Assembly: GCA_009377865.1 (NCBI GenBank)
Contig: WHTH01000033.1
Span: 1-46,458, forward strand
Source: Pseudonocardiaceae bacterium
GTDB lineage: Bacteria > Actinomycetota > Actinomycetes > Mycobacteriales > Pseudonocardiaceae
Direction of reading: 5' to 3'
DNA: 46,458 bases
Shown piece after piece: positions 36,559 to 45,365 of the stretch. Numbering within the stretch: position 1 is the stretch's first letter; every line of letters starts with the position of its first letter. The notes beneath the pieces are model-generated. The model ran no database searches. It was not told the origin of the DNA and saw nothing but the letters and a program-made list of their open reading frames with translations. Made by a program: the position numbers and the translations under genes.

Positions 36559-37892
36559 ACACCGCGATGTCAGTGATCCGCCGCCGGCTGCTGGGCGTCG
36601 GCTTCATCGTCGTGGTCAGCTCACTGATCGCGGGATCGATCGCGAAGTACAACGAGGTCTTCGTCGACTACGTGCCCGTCACGTTGCGCGCCGACCAGGT
36701 CGGCAACCAGCTGCAGGAGCGGTCGGACGTCAAGATCCGGGGGGTCATCGTCGGCAAGGTGAGCGACATCGAGACCACCGGTGACGGCGCCACCGTGGCG
36801 CTGTCGATGCGGCCCGGAATGGTGGACATGATCCCGAGTGACGTGCAGGCGCGGCTGCTGCCCAAGACGCTGTTCGGTGAGAAGTACGTCTCGCTGGTCG
36901 CCCCGGCCGCCCCGGACGTGGCGAGCCGGCAGTCGCTGCAGGCGGGCGACGTCATCGCCCAGGACCGCAGCCGCACCGCCATCGAGGTCCAGCAGGTCCT
37001 CGACAGCCTACTGCCGCTGCTGGAAGCGGTGCGGCCACAGGACCTGGCCAGCACGCTCAACGCGATGTCGCAGACCCTGGAGGGCAGGGGTGACGACGTC
37101 GGCGAGACGCTGGTGCTGTTGCAGCGATACCTCAGCCAGCTCAACACCGAGCTGCCCGACATCAATGCGGACATCAGCGGGCTCGCCGACGTGACCGACA
37201 CCTACTCGGAGGCCGCGCCCGACCTGCTGGCTGCACTCGAGGACTTCACCGTCACCAGCCGAACCGCGGTCGAGCAGCGCGAGAACCTGTCGAACCTGTA
37301 TGCGACGGTAACCCGCGCGTCGGACGACACGACGGGGTTCCTGGAGGTCAACGACGACAACCTCATCGCGCTGGCCGACACCGGCCGCCCGACGCTCGAG
37401 GTGCTCGCGAAGTACGCGCCCGAGTACCCCTGCTTGCTGGGTCAGCTCGACGGGCTGGTCCCCCGCATCGACGAGGTGCTCGGTGAGGGCACCGACGAGC
37501 CCGGTGCCCACTTCACCGTCGAGCTGATACCCGACAGCCGTGGCCCGTACCGTCCCGGCGAGGAACCGGAATACAGCGACCAGCGCGGCCCGTACTGCGT
37601 GCCGGCCGAGGTGCCCGGCAACCATCCGCAGTACCCTCCCGGCGGTCCCATCGAGGACGGCTCGGACCCGCCGCCCGCCGCCTCCGCCCGCAGCGGGGAT
37701 GACCAACCCGCGCAGACCCGTCCGCAGGCAGCGAACGGGTTCAGTCTCGGGCTGCCGAACTCGGCTGCCGAGCAACGCTTCGTGGCATCACTGCTGTCCT
37801 CCGCGAACGGGACCGATCCTTCCGAGGTTCCCGGGTGGAGCACGCTGCTGGTCGGCCCGCTGCTGCGCGGATCGGAGGTGAGCCTGCGATGA
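36555..37892 (+). CDS. mceA: MCE family protein MceA
   Basis: First of six Mce subunits that should form the periplasmic lipid tunnel. It has an N-terminal membrane anchor (about residues 10-28), an MCE/MlaD domain (about 38-120, with RSDVKIRGVIVGKVSDIE), a long helical region (about 130-300) and a Pro/Gly-rich C-terminal tail. The 445-residue length is normal. The ATG overlaps the yrbEB stop, and the stop overlaps the mceB ATG. The bound lipid cannot be read from the sequence. Confidence 0.93.
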   Translation: MNTAMSVIRRRLLGVGFIVVVSSLIAGSIAKYNEVFVDYVPVTLRADQVGNQLQERSDVKIRGVIVGKVSDIETTGDGATVALSMRPGMVDMIPSDVQARLLPKTLFGEKYVSLVAPAAPDVASRQSLQAGDVIAQDRSRTAIEVQQVLDSLLPLLEAVRPQDLASTLNAMSQTLEGRGDDVGETLVLLQRYLSQLNTELPDINADISGLADVTDTYSEAAPDLLAALEDFTVTSRTAVEQRENLSNLYATVTRASDDTTGFLEVNDDNLIALADTGRPTLEVLAKYAPEYPCLLGQLDGLVPRIDEVLGEGTDEPGAHFTVELIPDSRGPYRPGEEPEYSDQRGPYCVPAEVPGNHPQYPPGGPIEDGSDPPPAASARSGDDQPAQTRPQAANGFSLGLPNSAAEQRFVASLLSSANGTDPSEVPGWSTLLVGPLLRGSEVSLR

Positions 37893-38923
37893 GGGGGGTC
37901 TGGGCGCCGCTGTGCAAGATGACCGTGTTCACGGTGGTGACCGCGCTGGCCACCGCCATCGTCGGCTTCACCATCGGCAACATCACCTTCGGTGCCACGA
38001 ACACCTACTCGGCGACCTTCACCGACGTCACGAATCTCCTCGAGGGCGACGACGTGCGGATCTCGGGCGTGATGGTCGGCAAGATCGAGTCGGTCGAGAT
38101 CGTGGATCGCAGGTTCGCCGAGGTCCGGTTCTCCGTGCAGCAGGGCACGGAGTTGCCGGCATCGAGCCTCGCCTCGATCCGCTACCTGAACCTGATCGGC
38201 CAGCGTTACCTCGCGATCGAGCCCGGTCCCGGCGCCACGGCGCAGACGCTGCCTGCCGGCGGTTCGATCCCGCTGGAACGCACCCGTCCCGCGCTGAACC
38301 TCACGGTGCTGTTCAACGGGTTCAAGCCGCTGTTCCAAGGCCTTGACCCGCAGCAGGTCAACAAGCTGTCGTTCGAGATCATCCAGGTGCTCCAGGGTGA
38401 GGGCGGCACTGTGGAGAGCCTGGTCGCGAGCACCGCCTCGCTGACCAACAGCATCGCCGACAAGGACCGGGTCATCGGCGAGGTGATCGACAACCTCAAC
38501 CGGGTGCTCGACACCGTCAACGCCCGCGACGAGCAGCTCTCGGCGCTGATCTCCCAGCTCCAGCAGCTGGTGTCGGGCTTCGCGGCCGACCGCGAGCCGA
38601 TCGGTGAGGCGATCGTCGCGGTCAACGAGCTGAACGAGGCCACCGCTGGCCTGGTCGGGCAGGCCCGGGAGCCGCTGCGTAATGACATCGCAGCCCTGGG
38701 CGATGTCGCCGGCAACCTCAACGACAGCGAGCAGGTGGTGGAGAACACGCTGCAGGTGCTGCCGGAGAAGCTGAACACGCTCAACAGGACCGGGTCCTAC
38801 GGTTCCTGGTTCAACTTCTACCTGTGCGAGGCCAACGTAACGCTGACGTTGCCGCCGGGTGTCCCGGAGCCGGACCAGCCGGTGCAGGTTTACCGCAATG
38901 AGGCTGCGAGGTGTTCGCAATGA
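37889..38923 (+). CDS. mceB: MCE family protein MceB
   Basis: A 344-residue Mce subunit with an N-terminal anchor (about residues 8-30), an MCE domain (about 38-115, with EGDDVRISGVMVGKIESVEI) and a helical coiled region (about 150-300). It ends with a conserved short domain containing SWFNFYLCEANVTL. The ATG overlaps the mceA stop. A frame from 37835 exists but is inside mceA and is unlikely as the start. Confidence 0.93.
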   Translation: MRGVWAPLCKMTVFTVVTALATAIVGFTIGNITFGATNTYSATFTDVTNLLEGDDVRISGVMVGKIESVEIVDRRFAEVRFSVQQGTELPASSLASIRYLNLIGQRYLAIEPGPGATAQTLPAGGSIPLERTRPALNLTVLFNGFKPLFQGLDPQQVNKLSFEIIQVLQGEGGTVESLVASTASLTNSIADKDRVIGEVIDNLNRVLDTVNARDEQLSALISQLQQLVSGFAADREPIGEAIVAVNELNEATAGLVGQAREPLRNDIAALGDVAGNLNDSEQVVENTLQVLPEKLNTLNRTGSYGSWFNFYLCEANVTLTLPPGVPEPDQPVQVYRNEAARCSQ

Positions 38924-39912
38924 CCTCGTTCCAGTCACGCAACCCGATCCCGATCGGGATCGTGAGCCTCGTCGTGCTGTCGTTGGTGGCGCTGTCGGCC
39001 TACTACGTCGACGAGCTGCCGATCATCGGCGGGGGCACCAGCTACCAGGCGTATTTCAGCGAGGCGGCGGGGTTGCGCACCAGCGACGAGGTCCGCATCG
39101 CCGGGGTCAAGGCCGGCGAGGTCTCCGACGTCGCGCTCGACGGCGCCAGGGTGCTGGTCACCTTCCGGGTGCAGGACGCCTGGGTCGGTGACCGCAGCAG
39201 CGCCTCGATCCAGATCAAGACGCTGCTGGGCGCGAAGTACGTCGCGCTCGATCCCAGGGGCGACGAGGTGCTCGACCCGGACCAGCCGATCCCGCTGTCG
39301 CGCACCGTGGCGCCGTTCGACGTGGTGGAGGCGTTCAACGGGTTGTCCGAGACCGTCGGCGACATCGACACCGACCAGCTGGGCCGTAGCTTCCAGACGC
39401 TGGCCGACACCTTCCGCGGCACCCCCGAAGAGGCGCGCGGCGCGCTGGACGGGTTGTCGCGGCTGTCGGGCACCATCGCCTCTCGCGACGAGCAGCTGGC
39501 CACGCTGCTCGACGGCACCGACAACGTCTCCGGCGTGCTGGCCGACCGCGACCAGGAGTTCGAGCGGCTGCTTCGCGACGGCAACCTGCTGCTCGCAGAG
39601 CTGGACCGGCGCCGGGAGGCGATCAGCGCGCTACTGACGAGCACCCAGCGGCTGTCGACCGAGCTGCGCGGGCTGGTCGCCGAGAACCGCGAGCAGCTGC
39701 GGCCCGCGCTAGAGGCGCTCGACCGGGTGGCTGCGACGTTGCAGCGCAACCAGGACGACCTCGACCGCGGTATCGAGCAACTGGCCCCGTTCGTGCGGCT
39801 GTTCAACAACACGCTGTCCAACGGGCGGTGGTTCGACAACTTCGTCTGCAACCTGGTCCCGCCACGGGAGGGCCCGATCAACTCGGAGGGGTGCTATGCG
39901 CGTGGGAACTAG
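38920..39912 (+). CDS. mceC: MCE family protein MceC
   Basis: A 330-residue Mce subunit. A membrane anchor (about residues 12-30) precedes the MCE domain (about 40-115, SDEVRIAGVKAGEVSDVAL), then a long helical region rich in Glu/Arg/Leu and a conserved end with GRWFDNFVCNLVPP. I chose the ATG at 38920, which overlaps the mceB stop; GTG 38911 would add three residues. The 3' end overlaps mceD by 17 bases. Confidence 0.92.
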   Translation: MTSFQSRNPIPIGIVSLVVLSLVALSAYYVDELPIIGGGTSYQAYFSEAAGLRTSDEVRIAGVKAGEVSDVALDGARVLVTFRVQDAWVGDRSSASIQIKTLLGAKYVALDPRGDEVLDPDQPIPLSRTVAPFDVVEAFNGLSETVGDIDTDQLGRSFQTLADTFRGTPEEARGALDGLSRLSGTIASRDEQLATLLDGTDNVSGVLADRDQEFERLLRDGNLLLAELDRRREAISALLTSTQRLSTELRGLVAENREQLRPALEALDRVAATLQRNQDDLDRGIEQLAPFVRLFNNTLSNGRWFDNFVCNLVPPREGPINSEGCYARGN

Positions 39913-41104
39913 GCGCGTGGGAGCCGGTATCCGGGTCGCCCTCGACAGCAGCACGCGCATCGCCGCGGTCGCGCTGGTCATAGCGCTGGTGGCCGCCACC
40001 GCGGTGTGGCTGGTGCTGCGGGACGGGCAGCGCACCGTCACCGCCTACTTCGAGCGCACCACCGCCGTCTACGAGGGCAACGACGTCCGCGTGCTCGGTG
40101 TGCCGGTGGGCTCGGTCGCCTCGCTGGACCCGCAGGGCGACGTGGTGCGCGTCGAGCTGGCACTGGACGACGACGTGGCCGTCCCGGCGGGCGTGCAAGC
40201 CGTCGTGGTGACACCGAGCATCGTCACCGGGCGCTACGTCCAGCTCACCCCAGCTTACAGCGGTGGCCCGCAGCTGGCCGACGGAGGGGTCATCCCCCGC
40301 GAACGCACCGCCGTGCCGCTCGAGTTCGACGATCTCGCGCGCCAGACCAACCGGCTGGCGACGGCGCTGGGCCCGGAAGGCGCCAATGCGCAGGGAGAGT
40401 TGTCGGACCTGCTCGACGTCAGCGCGCAGAACCTGGAGGGCAACGGGCAGGCGCTGGCTGACACCATCGAGAACCTGGGGGAGGCCAACCGCACGCTCGC
40501 CGGCTCGCGCGAAGACCTGTTCGGCACGATCGGCAACCTGCAGACCTTCACCACCATGCTGTCCGACAACGACGACGAGGTGCGGCGCTTCAACACTCAG
40601 CTCGCCGACATCTCCGGCTTCCTGGCCGGCGAGCGCGAGGACCTCGGCGCCGCGGTCGAGCAGCTGTCCATCGCGCTGGGCGACGTCAGCGTCTTCATCG
40701 AAGACAACCGCGCGATCCTTGGTTCCAATGTGGACCGGCTCACCGAGGTCACCGAGGTGCTCGTGCGCCAGCGGGAGGCGCTGGCGGAGATCGGGGACGT
40801 CGCACCGGCCGCGCTCGGCAACCTGAACAACGCCTACGACGCGGACACCGGCACGCTCGCAACCCGGGGCAACATCAATGAGTTGGCGCTGCCCCCGATG
40901 CAGCTGGCCTGTGAGCTGGCGGCGCGGGGCACCCCGGAACAGGTGCCACCCACGCTGACGGACCTGTGCACTCGGCTCGAGCCCGAGGTCTCGGGTGCCG
41001 TGCCCGCGCCCAGCCTGGCCGAGGTGATCACCTCGCTGGAGGAAGGGGAGCCGCCGCCGATGGGCGGGCTGGCGGTCCCGCGAGTGCCGGAGGGAGACCG
41101 GTGA
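39896..41104 (+). CDS. mceD: MCE family protein MceD
   Basis: A 402-residue Mce subunit with an anchor (about residues 20-40), an MCE domain (about 45-125, EGNDVRVLGVPVGSVASLD) and a long helical region (about 140-310). A C-terminal part follows with two or three cysteines. GGAGGGG lies before ATG 39896 within the mceC end. The stop overlaps the start region of mceE. Confidence 0.93.
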   Translation: MRVGTRRVGAGIRVALDSSTRIAAVALVIALVAATAVWLVLRDGQRTVTAYFERTTAVYEGNDVRVLGVPVGSVASLDPQGDVVRVELALDDDVAVPAGVQAVVVTPSIVTGRYVQLTPAYSGGPQLADGGVIPRERTAVPLEFDDLARQTNRLATALGPEGANAQGELSDLLDVSAQNLEGNGQALADTIENLGEANRTLAGSREDLFGTIGNLQTFTTMLSDNDDEVRRFNTQLADISGFLAGEREDLGAAVEQLSIALGDVSVFIEDNRAILGSNVDRLTEVTEVLVRQREALAEIGDVAPAALGNLNNAYDADTGTLATRGNINELALPPMQLACELAARGTPEQVPPTLTDLCTRLEPEVSGAVPAPSLAEVITSLEEGEPPPMGGLAVPRVPEGDR

Positions 41105-42327
41105 TGCGCCGTCGTGGTGCGGTCTTCCCCGCGATCCTGGGCGTGGTGCTGACTCTCGCTCTCACCGCGGGCTGCGGCGCGCTGAGCGGCGGGCTGCAGG
41201 GTGCCCCGCTGCCCGGCGGTCCCGACCTCGGCGACGACCCGTACCGGGTTCGCATCGAGTTCGCCGACGCGCTCGACCTGGTGCCGCGATCGCAGGTCAA
41301 GGTCAGCGACGTGCCCGTCGGGTCGGTCGAGCGCATCGAGCTGGGCGACTCGTGGAACGCGGTGGTGACGGTGCTGGTGAACAACAAGGTGACGTTGCCC
41401 GCCAATGCTGCGGCGCGGATCCGCTCCACCAGCCTGCTCGGCGAGAAGTTCGTGGATCTGCGGCAGCCGACCGCGCAGCCGCCGCGCGGCACGCTCGCCG
41501 ACGGGGCGCTGGTCCCGGTCGAGCGCACCGGCTCGGGCACCGAGGTCGAGGAGGTCTTCGGCGCGCTGTCGATGCTGCTCAACGGTGGTGGCGTCGCCCA
41601 GCTGCAGACCATCGCCAGGGAGCTCAACACTGCGCTGGACGGAAACGAGCCGGAGATCAAGGCGCTGCTGTCGGACCTGGACACGCTGGTCTCCGAGCTC
41701 GACGAGCACAAGGGCGAGATCACCCGCGCGCTCGACGGGCTCAACCGGTTGTCCGCGACGCTGGACGGGCAACGGTCGCAGATCGCCACCGCCCTCGAGG
41801 ACCTGGGACCGGGCGTGGCGGTGCTGGCCGAGCAGCGCACCGACCTCGTGACCATGCTGCAGTCGCTCGACCGCCTCTCCGCAGTGGCGACCGACGTCGT
41901 CGAGCGCAGCCAGGAGGACACCATCGCGGACCTGCGCGCGCTGCAGCCCATCCTCGGCAAGCTCGCCGAGGCGGGCGAGGACCTTCCCGACGCGCTGGAG
42001 CTCATCGCGACATTCCCGTTCACCAACGGTGCCGTCGAAGGGATCAAGGGCAGCGACTACATCAACCTCTACGTCGACCTCAATGTGAACGTGCCGCTGC
42101 TGCTGCGGCAGCTGGAGACCTCGCAGCCGCCGGGGGCGAACGGGCAGTCCCCGCCCGTGGCTGAGTTCCCGCTGCTGCCCCGGCCGGATGAGCCGGCGCT
42201 ACCGCTGCCCGATGAGCCCGCACTGCCGCTGCCCGATGAGCCCGCACTGCCGGGCGCGCCGCCGTCGGAGTCGCCGCCGGCGCCGCTGCCCGGGTTGCCC
42301 GGATCGCTGGCTGGAGGCACGCCGTGA
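41104..42327 (+). CDS. mceE: MCE family lipoprotein MceE
   Basis: MceE is the lipoprotein member of the Mce set. The signal peptide ends in the lipobox LTAGC with the lipidated Cys at residue 24. The MCE domain (about 45-120) contains RSQVKVSDVPVGSVERIEL. The C-terminal region is Pro-rich and includes three 8-residue repeats (PDEPALPL type) coded by 24-bp DNA units at 42184-42255. ATG 41104 shares one base with the mceD stop; GTG 41101 is an alternative. The stop overlaps mceF by GTGA. Confidence 0.94.
   Translation: MRRRGAVFPAILGVVLTLALTAGCGALSGGLQGAPLPGGPDLGDDPYRVRIEFADALDLVPRSQVKVSDVPVGSVERIELGDSWNAVVTVLVNNKVTLPANAAARIRSTSLLGEKFVDLRQPTAQPPRGTLADGALVPVERTGSGTEVEEVFGALSMLLNGGGVAQLQTIARELNTALDGNEPEIKALLSDLDTLVSELDEHKGEITRALDGLNRLSATLDGQRSQIATALEDLGPGVAVLAEQRTDLVTMLQSLDRLSAVATDVVERSQEDTIADLRALQPILGKLAEAGEDLPDALELIATFPFTNGAVEGIKGSDYINLYVDLNVNVPLLLRQLETSQPPGANGQSPPVAEFPLLPRPDEPALPLPDEPALPLPDEPALPGAPPSESPPAPLPGLPGSLAGGTP
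42184..42255 (+). repeat. 24-bp tandem repeat in the mceE 3' end
   Basis: Three consecutive 24-base units (42184-42207, 42208-42231, 42232-42255) encode PDEPALPL-type octapeptides. The second and third units are identical over about 20 bases; the first differs at several positions. Likely slippage expansion in a disordered Pro-rich tail. Confidence 0.8.
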
Positions 42328-43640
42328 TCAGCCGGCTGGTCCGCATCCAGCTCCTCGCCTTCCTCGTGATCACCGTGGTCGGTGTCAGCTATGTCGGCGT
42401 CCGCTACGCCGGTCTGGAACGGCTGGTCGCCGATCCCCGATACTCGGTGACCATGCAGCTCGCCGATTCCGGTGGCATCTTCAGCGGCGCCAACGTCACC
42501 TACCAGGGCGTCGATGTCGGTCGTGTCGGGGAGTTGTCGTTGACCGACAGCGGCGTGGCGGTCGAACTGTTGATCGACAAGGACACCCCGCCGATCCCCG
42601 CCGACCTGACGGCCGTGGTGGCCAACCTGTCCGCGATCGGAGAGCAGTACGTCGACCTGCGGCCCGACACCGACGCCGGACCGATGCTGGCGGCGGGCTC
42701 GGTCATCCCCGAGCAGGCCACCCGGACGCCGGTCCCGATCGAGGAGGTGCTGCTCAACCTCGACCAGCTCGTACGGTCGGTGCCGCTGGACTCGCTGCGT
42801 ACCACGGTCGACGAGCTCGGCACCGCGTTCTCCGACACCGGTCCGGAGCTCGAGGCCCTGCTCGACTCCAACCGTCTGTTCACCGAGGACGCAGTCGACG
42901 CGTTGCCCGAGACGCTGACGCTGATCCGGGACGGGCGCACGGTGCTCGACACCCAGAACGACCCGGCGCAGGCGAGCGCCATCATCTCGTTCAGCCGCGA
43001 TCTGCGGCTGCTCGCCGGGCAGCTGAAGGAATCCGATCCCGACCTGCGCCGGCTGATCGACACGGCGCCGCGGTTCTCGGTACAGGCCACCGAGCTGCTG
43101 CGCGAGAGCGGCCCCGGGATCGGTGAGCTGGTCGCCGACCTGCTCACCCTCTCGCGAATCGCCGAGCCCCGCGTCGACAGCCTCGAACAGATCCTCGTCA
43201 CCTACCCAGCGGTAACGTCAACTGCGTACACCACGACGCCCGGTGATGGTACGACGCACCTCGGCCTCGTGCTGGACAGCTCCTTCGATCCCTTCCCGTG
43301 CGGCCTGGCGGAGGACAGCCCGTACCAGGAGACCCCGAAGCGGCCCGGCACCGATCTGCGGCCGATCCCGGCGAATACCGATGCCTTCTGCGAGCAGCCC
43401 AGGGGCAGCGAGATCTCTGTCCGCGGTTCGCAGAACGTGCCGCGGGCGGGTGTCCCCGAGCCGGCCGCACCCGACAACCCGCCACCTCCGGCTCCCGGAT
43501 CGGTTCCCGGACCGGCCCCGGAATCCACTCAGGACTCAGCGCAACCTTCGTCGCAGTGGTCTGCGCGGTCCGTCCCGGGCCCGGGTGCGCAGCCACGACC
43601 CGTGTACCTGACCGATCTCGCCTCGGTGCTGCGGCAGTGA
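42324..43640 (+). CDS. mceF: MCE family protein MceF
   Basis: The last of the six Mce subunits, 438 residues. It has an N-terminal membrane anchor (about residues 5-25), an MCE domain (about 38-115, SGANVTYQGVDVGRVGELSL), a helical region, and a C-terminal portion with cysteines and a Pro-rich tail. The GTG start overlaps the mceE stop. Fifty-two bases separate it from the Mce-associated genes, which are probably co-transcribed. Confidence 0.93.
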   Translation: MISRLVRIQLLAFLVITVVGVSYVGVRYAGLERLVADPRYSVTMQLADSGGIFSGANVTYQGVDVGRVGELSLTDSGVAVELLIDKDTPPIPADLTAVVANLSAIGEQYVDLRPDTDAGPMLAAGSVIPEQATRTPVPIEEVLLNLDQLVRSVPLDSLRTTVDELGTAFSDTGPELEALLDSNRLFTEDAVDALPETLTLIRDGRTVLDTQNDPAQASAIISFSRDLRLLAGQLKESDPDLRRLIDTAPRFSVQATELLRESGPGIGELVADLLTLSRIAEPRVDSLEQILVTYPAVTSTAYTTTPGDGTTHLGLVLDSSFDPFPCGLAEDSPYQETPKRPGTDLRPIPANTDAFCEQPRGSEISVRGSQNVPRAGVPEPAAPDNPPPPAPGSVPGPAPESTQDSAQPSSQWSARSVPGPGAQPRPVYLTDLASVLRQ

Positions 43641-43692
43641 GCACCCGCGGGCCGGGACGAGATGCCGGCAACAACCCCTACCCTGGAGTGTC

Positions 43693-44235
43693 ATGACACT
43701 GGCCCGCCGAGCAGCGGCCCGGATCCCCACCGAGCCGTTGCGCATGGCCATCGTGGTGACGGTGGTGCTCGCAGTGCTCGCGAGCCTCACCGCGGGCTGG
43801 TTCGGGATCTCGTGGTACCGCGCGGCGCATGACGAGTCACTCGACGTCGCCGCGGCTCGCGACGTCGTACTGCGCGAGTCACAGCAGGTCGCCGTCAACC
43901 TCAACACCCTCGACTACGAGAACGTCGAGCCCGGGCTGGACCGCTGGATCGGCGCGTCCACCGGTCAGCTGGCGGACGAGTTCCGCACTAACCGCGAGAG
44001 TTATGCCGACGCCATCACCGCGGCCCGCACCAAGACGGAGGCCAGGGTGCTGGACGCGGCGGCCGCCGCGTTGGATCCCACGGCCGGCACCGCCCGTGTG
44101 CTGCTCATCGTCGACGTGACCGCCACCAGGGAGCAGGGGGAGCCGGTCGTCAACCGGCAACGCCTCCAGATGGAGATGTCGCGCACCGAGCAGGGCTGGA
44201 AGGCCAGCGCCATCCAACCCGTCGGCAGCGGCTAG
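43693..44235 (+). CDS. Mce-associated membrane protein 1
   Basis: A 180-residue single-pass protein with one N-terminal membrane segment (about residues 18-42) and an exported domain rich in Ala/Thr/Glu. The pattern matches Mce-associated (Mam) proteins that follow mce operons and are thought to stabilise the importer. LDYENVEPGLDRWIGASTG is typical of this group. The start is ATG 43693. Two near-identical 16-base units (44237-44252, 44253-44268) follow it. Confidence 0.85.
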   Translation: MTLARRAAARIPTEPLRMAIVVTVVLAVLASLTAGWFGISWYRAAHDESLDVAAARDVVLRESQQVAVNLNTLDYENVEPGLDRWIGASTGQLADEFRTNRESYADAITAARTKTEARVLDAAAAALDPTAGTARVLLIVDVTATREQGEPVVNRQRLQMEMSRTEQGWKASAIQPVGSG

Positions 44236-44313
44236 CCCCGACCCGCATAGCTCCCGACCCGCACAGCCGAACAAGACCGCAAGCCGCCTGCACGATCAAC
44301 TGGAGCGCCGCCC

Positions 44314-44961
44314 GTGCCCCCTCCTCGTCGCACCCCACCCACCCGGCGTCCCCGGGTGGCCGGTACGCGCACCCGCAATACCGGCATCGACACAGACACC
44401 GAGGCCCGCGTCGACCCCTCCACCTACGGCGAAGCGGCGGGCTGGCACGGCCGCCACGGAGACATCGCCACCCTGGTCGTGCTCGTGGCCGTGTTCCTCG
44501 TCGCCATGACCCTCGCGGTGTGGTTCCGCGGTGAGGCCGACGGGCTGCGCAGCAGGGCGGATACGAACAACGCCGCGCTGGTGAACGCGCAGGCCACCGC
44601 GCAGGTCGACAGCCAGATCAGTGCGGCGCTGGAGATCGTCTACTCCTATGACTTCAGCAGCCTGGACGCCGACGAGGCTGCGGCCAGCGAGGTGGTCACC
44701 GGCGAGTTCACCGAGGACTACCGCGCGCTGTTCGCCGAGGTGCGGGAACTGGCTCCGCCACAGGAAGCGGTGGTGTCGGCGGTTGTGGTGAACTCGGCGG
44801 TCAAGGTGCTCGACGGTGATCGCGCGCAACTTGTGGTCTTCCTCAATCAGCGGGGGACGAAGGGCGCCACCGACGAGGAGATCGCTGCACCCGGCCGGCT
44901 GACAGTCACGGCGGAGCGGGTGGACGGTCAATGGAAGATCGCTGCGGTGGAGAACCGCTGA
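44314..44961 (+). CDS. Mce-associated membrane protein 2
   Basis: A 215-residue single-pass protein of the Mam type. It has a basic, Pro/Arg-rich N-terminus (about 50 residues), one membrane segment (about 51-70) and an exported domain with IVYSYDFSSLDADEAAASEV and a C-terminal GQWKIAAVENR. It parallels the preceding gene in layout and is probably a distant paralogue. It starts at GTG 44314 and is the last gene of the mce operon. Confidence 0.84.
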   Translation: MPPPRRTPPTRRPRVAGTRTRNTGIDTDTEARVDPSTYGEAAGWHGRHGDIATLVVLVAVFLVAMTLAVWFRGEADGLRSRADTNNAALVNAQATAQVDSQISAALEIVYSYDFSSLDADEAAASEVVTGEFTEDYRALFAEVRELAPPQEAVVSAVVVNSAVKVLDGDRAQLVVFLNQRGTKGATDEEIAAPGRLTVTAERVDGQWKIAAVENR

Positions 44962-45085
44962 ACTCGATACGCTGAACCGGATACGTCGGGCCGGGCGGTG
45001 TCGTGCCGGTGCGTGCGATCGGTCCGGCCGATCGCCGCGCGTGCCGTTGGTCGCGTCCCGAGCGCCACTGATCGAGCGTGCCCTC

Positions 45086-45114
45086 TTGACGTGAGCGCGA
45101 CTGCGGGCCACGCT
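45086..45114 (+). promoter_or_regulatory. Candidate distal rpoB promoter
   Basis: TTGACG (45086-45091) and CACGCT (45109-45114) are spaced by 17 bases. The -35 box is good but the -10 box lacks the usual TA start. This is a weaker call than the proximal promoter. Confidence 0.3.
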
Positions 45115-45127
45115 GGGGACGCGCTCG

Positions 45128-45148
45128 CGCCAGGCGGCTCGCCTGGCG
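45128..45148 (+). terminator. Hairpin between mce operon and rpoB promoter
   Basis: Perfect 9-bp arms CGCCAGGCG (45128-45136) and CGCCTGGCG (45140-45148) enclose GCT. It ends one base before the -35 box of the proximal promoter. It could terminate mce read-through or act as a protein-binding palindrome for rpoB. Confidence 0.55.
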
Positions 45149-45178
45149 TTGGACAGTCGCCGCGTTCTGGGCTAGACT
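45149..45178 (+). promoter_or_regulatory. Candidate proximal rpoB promoter
   Basis: TTGGAC (45149-45154) and TAGACT (45173-45178) are spaced by 18 bases, a good actinobacterial housekeeping-sigma pattern. The start would fall near 45186, giving a leader of about 180 bases. Confidence 0.65.
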
Positions 45179-45209
45179 GTTGGTTTGCGCTGCCCTCACT
45201 CTGTCCCCG

Positions 45210-45252
45210 CCCTGGGTGTCCTCAGGTCAGCCCTGGGTGTGTCTCAGGTCAG
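45210..45252. repeat. Tandem direct repeat in the rpoB leader
   Basis: CCCTGGGTGT-CCTCAGGTCAG (45210-45230) is followed directly by CCCTGGGTGT-GTCTCAGGTCAG (45231-45252). The copies differ by one base and one insertion. It lies between the proximal promoter and rpoB, so it is transcribed in the leader. Confidence 0.8.
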
Positions 45253-45365
45253 GGGTCTATCGGGCTGCGCACTGACAACAGCATCGGCAGCGACAGGCTC
45301 AAGCCACAGTAGTGGCCAGTAAAGCCCGCGCCGCTCGGCAGCGCTAGTGTTCGGAAGGACGCATC

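Larger units (their letters stand above)
44962..45365. other. rpoB upstream region
   Basis: A non-coding stretch of about 400 bases between the mce operon and rpoB. It contains two candidate promoters, a 9-bp hairpin (45128-45148) and a tandem direct repeat in the leader (45210-45252), listed separately. No open frame here looks coding. Confidence 0.7.

Noticed and set aside
44237-44268. 16-bp tandem repeat after the first Mce-associated gene as a regulatory array
   Set aside because: Only two copies, no symmetry and no clear relation to a promoter.
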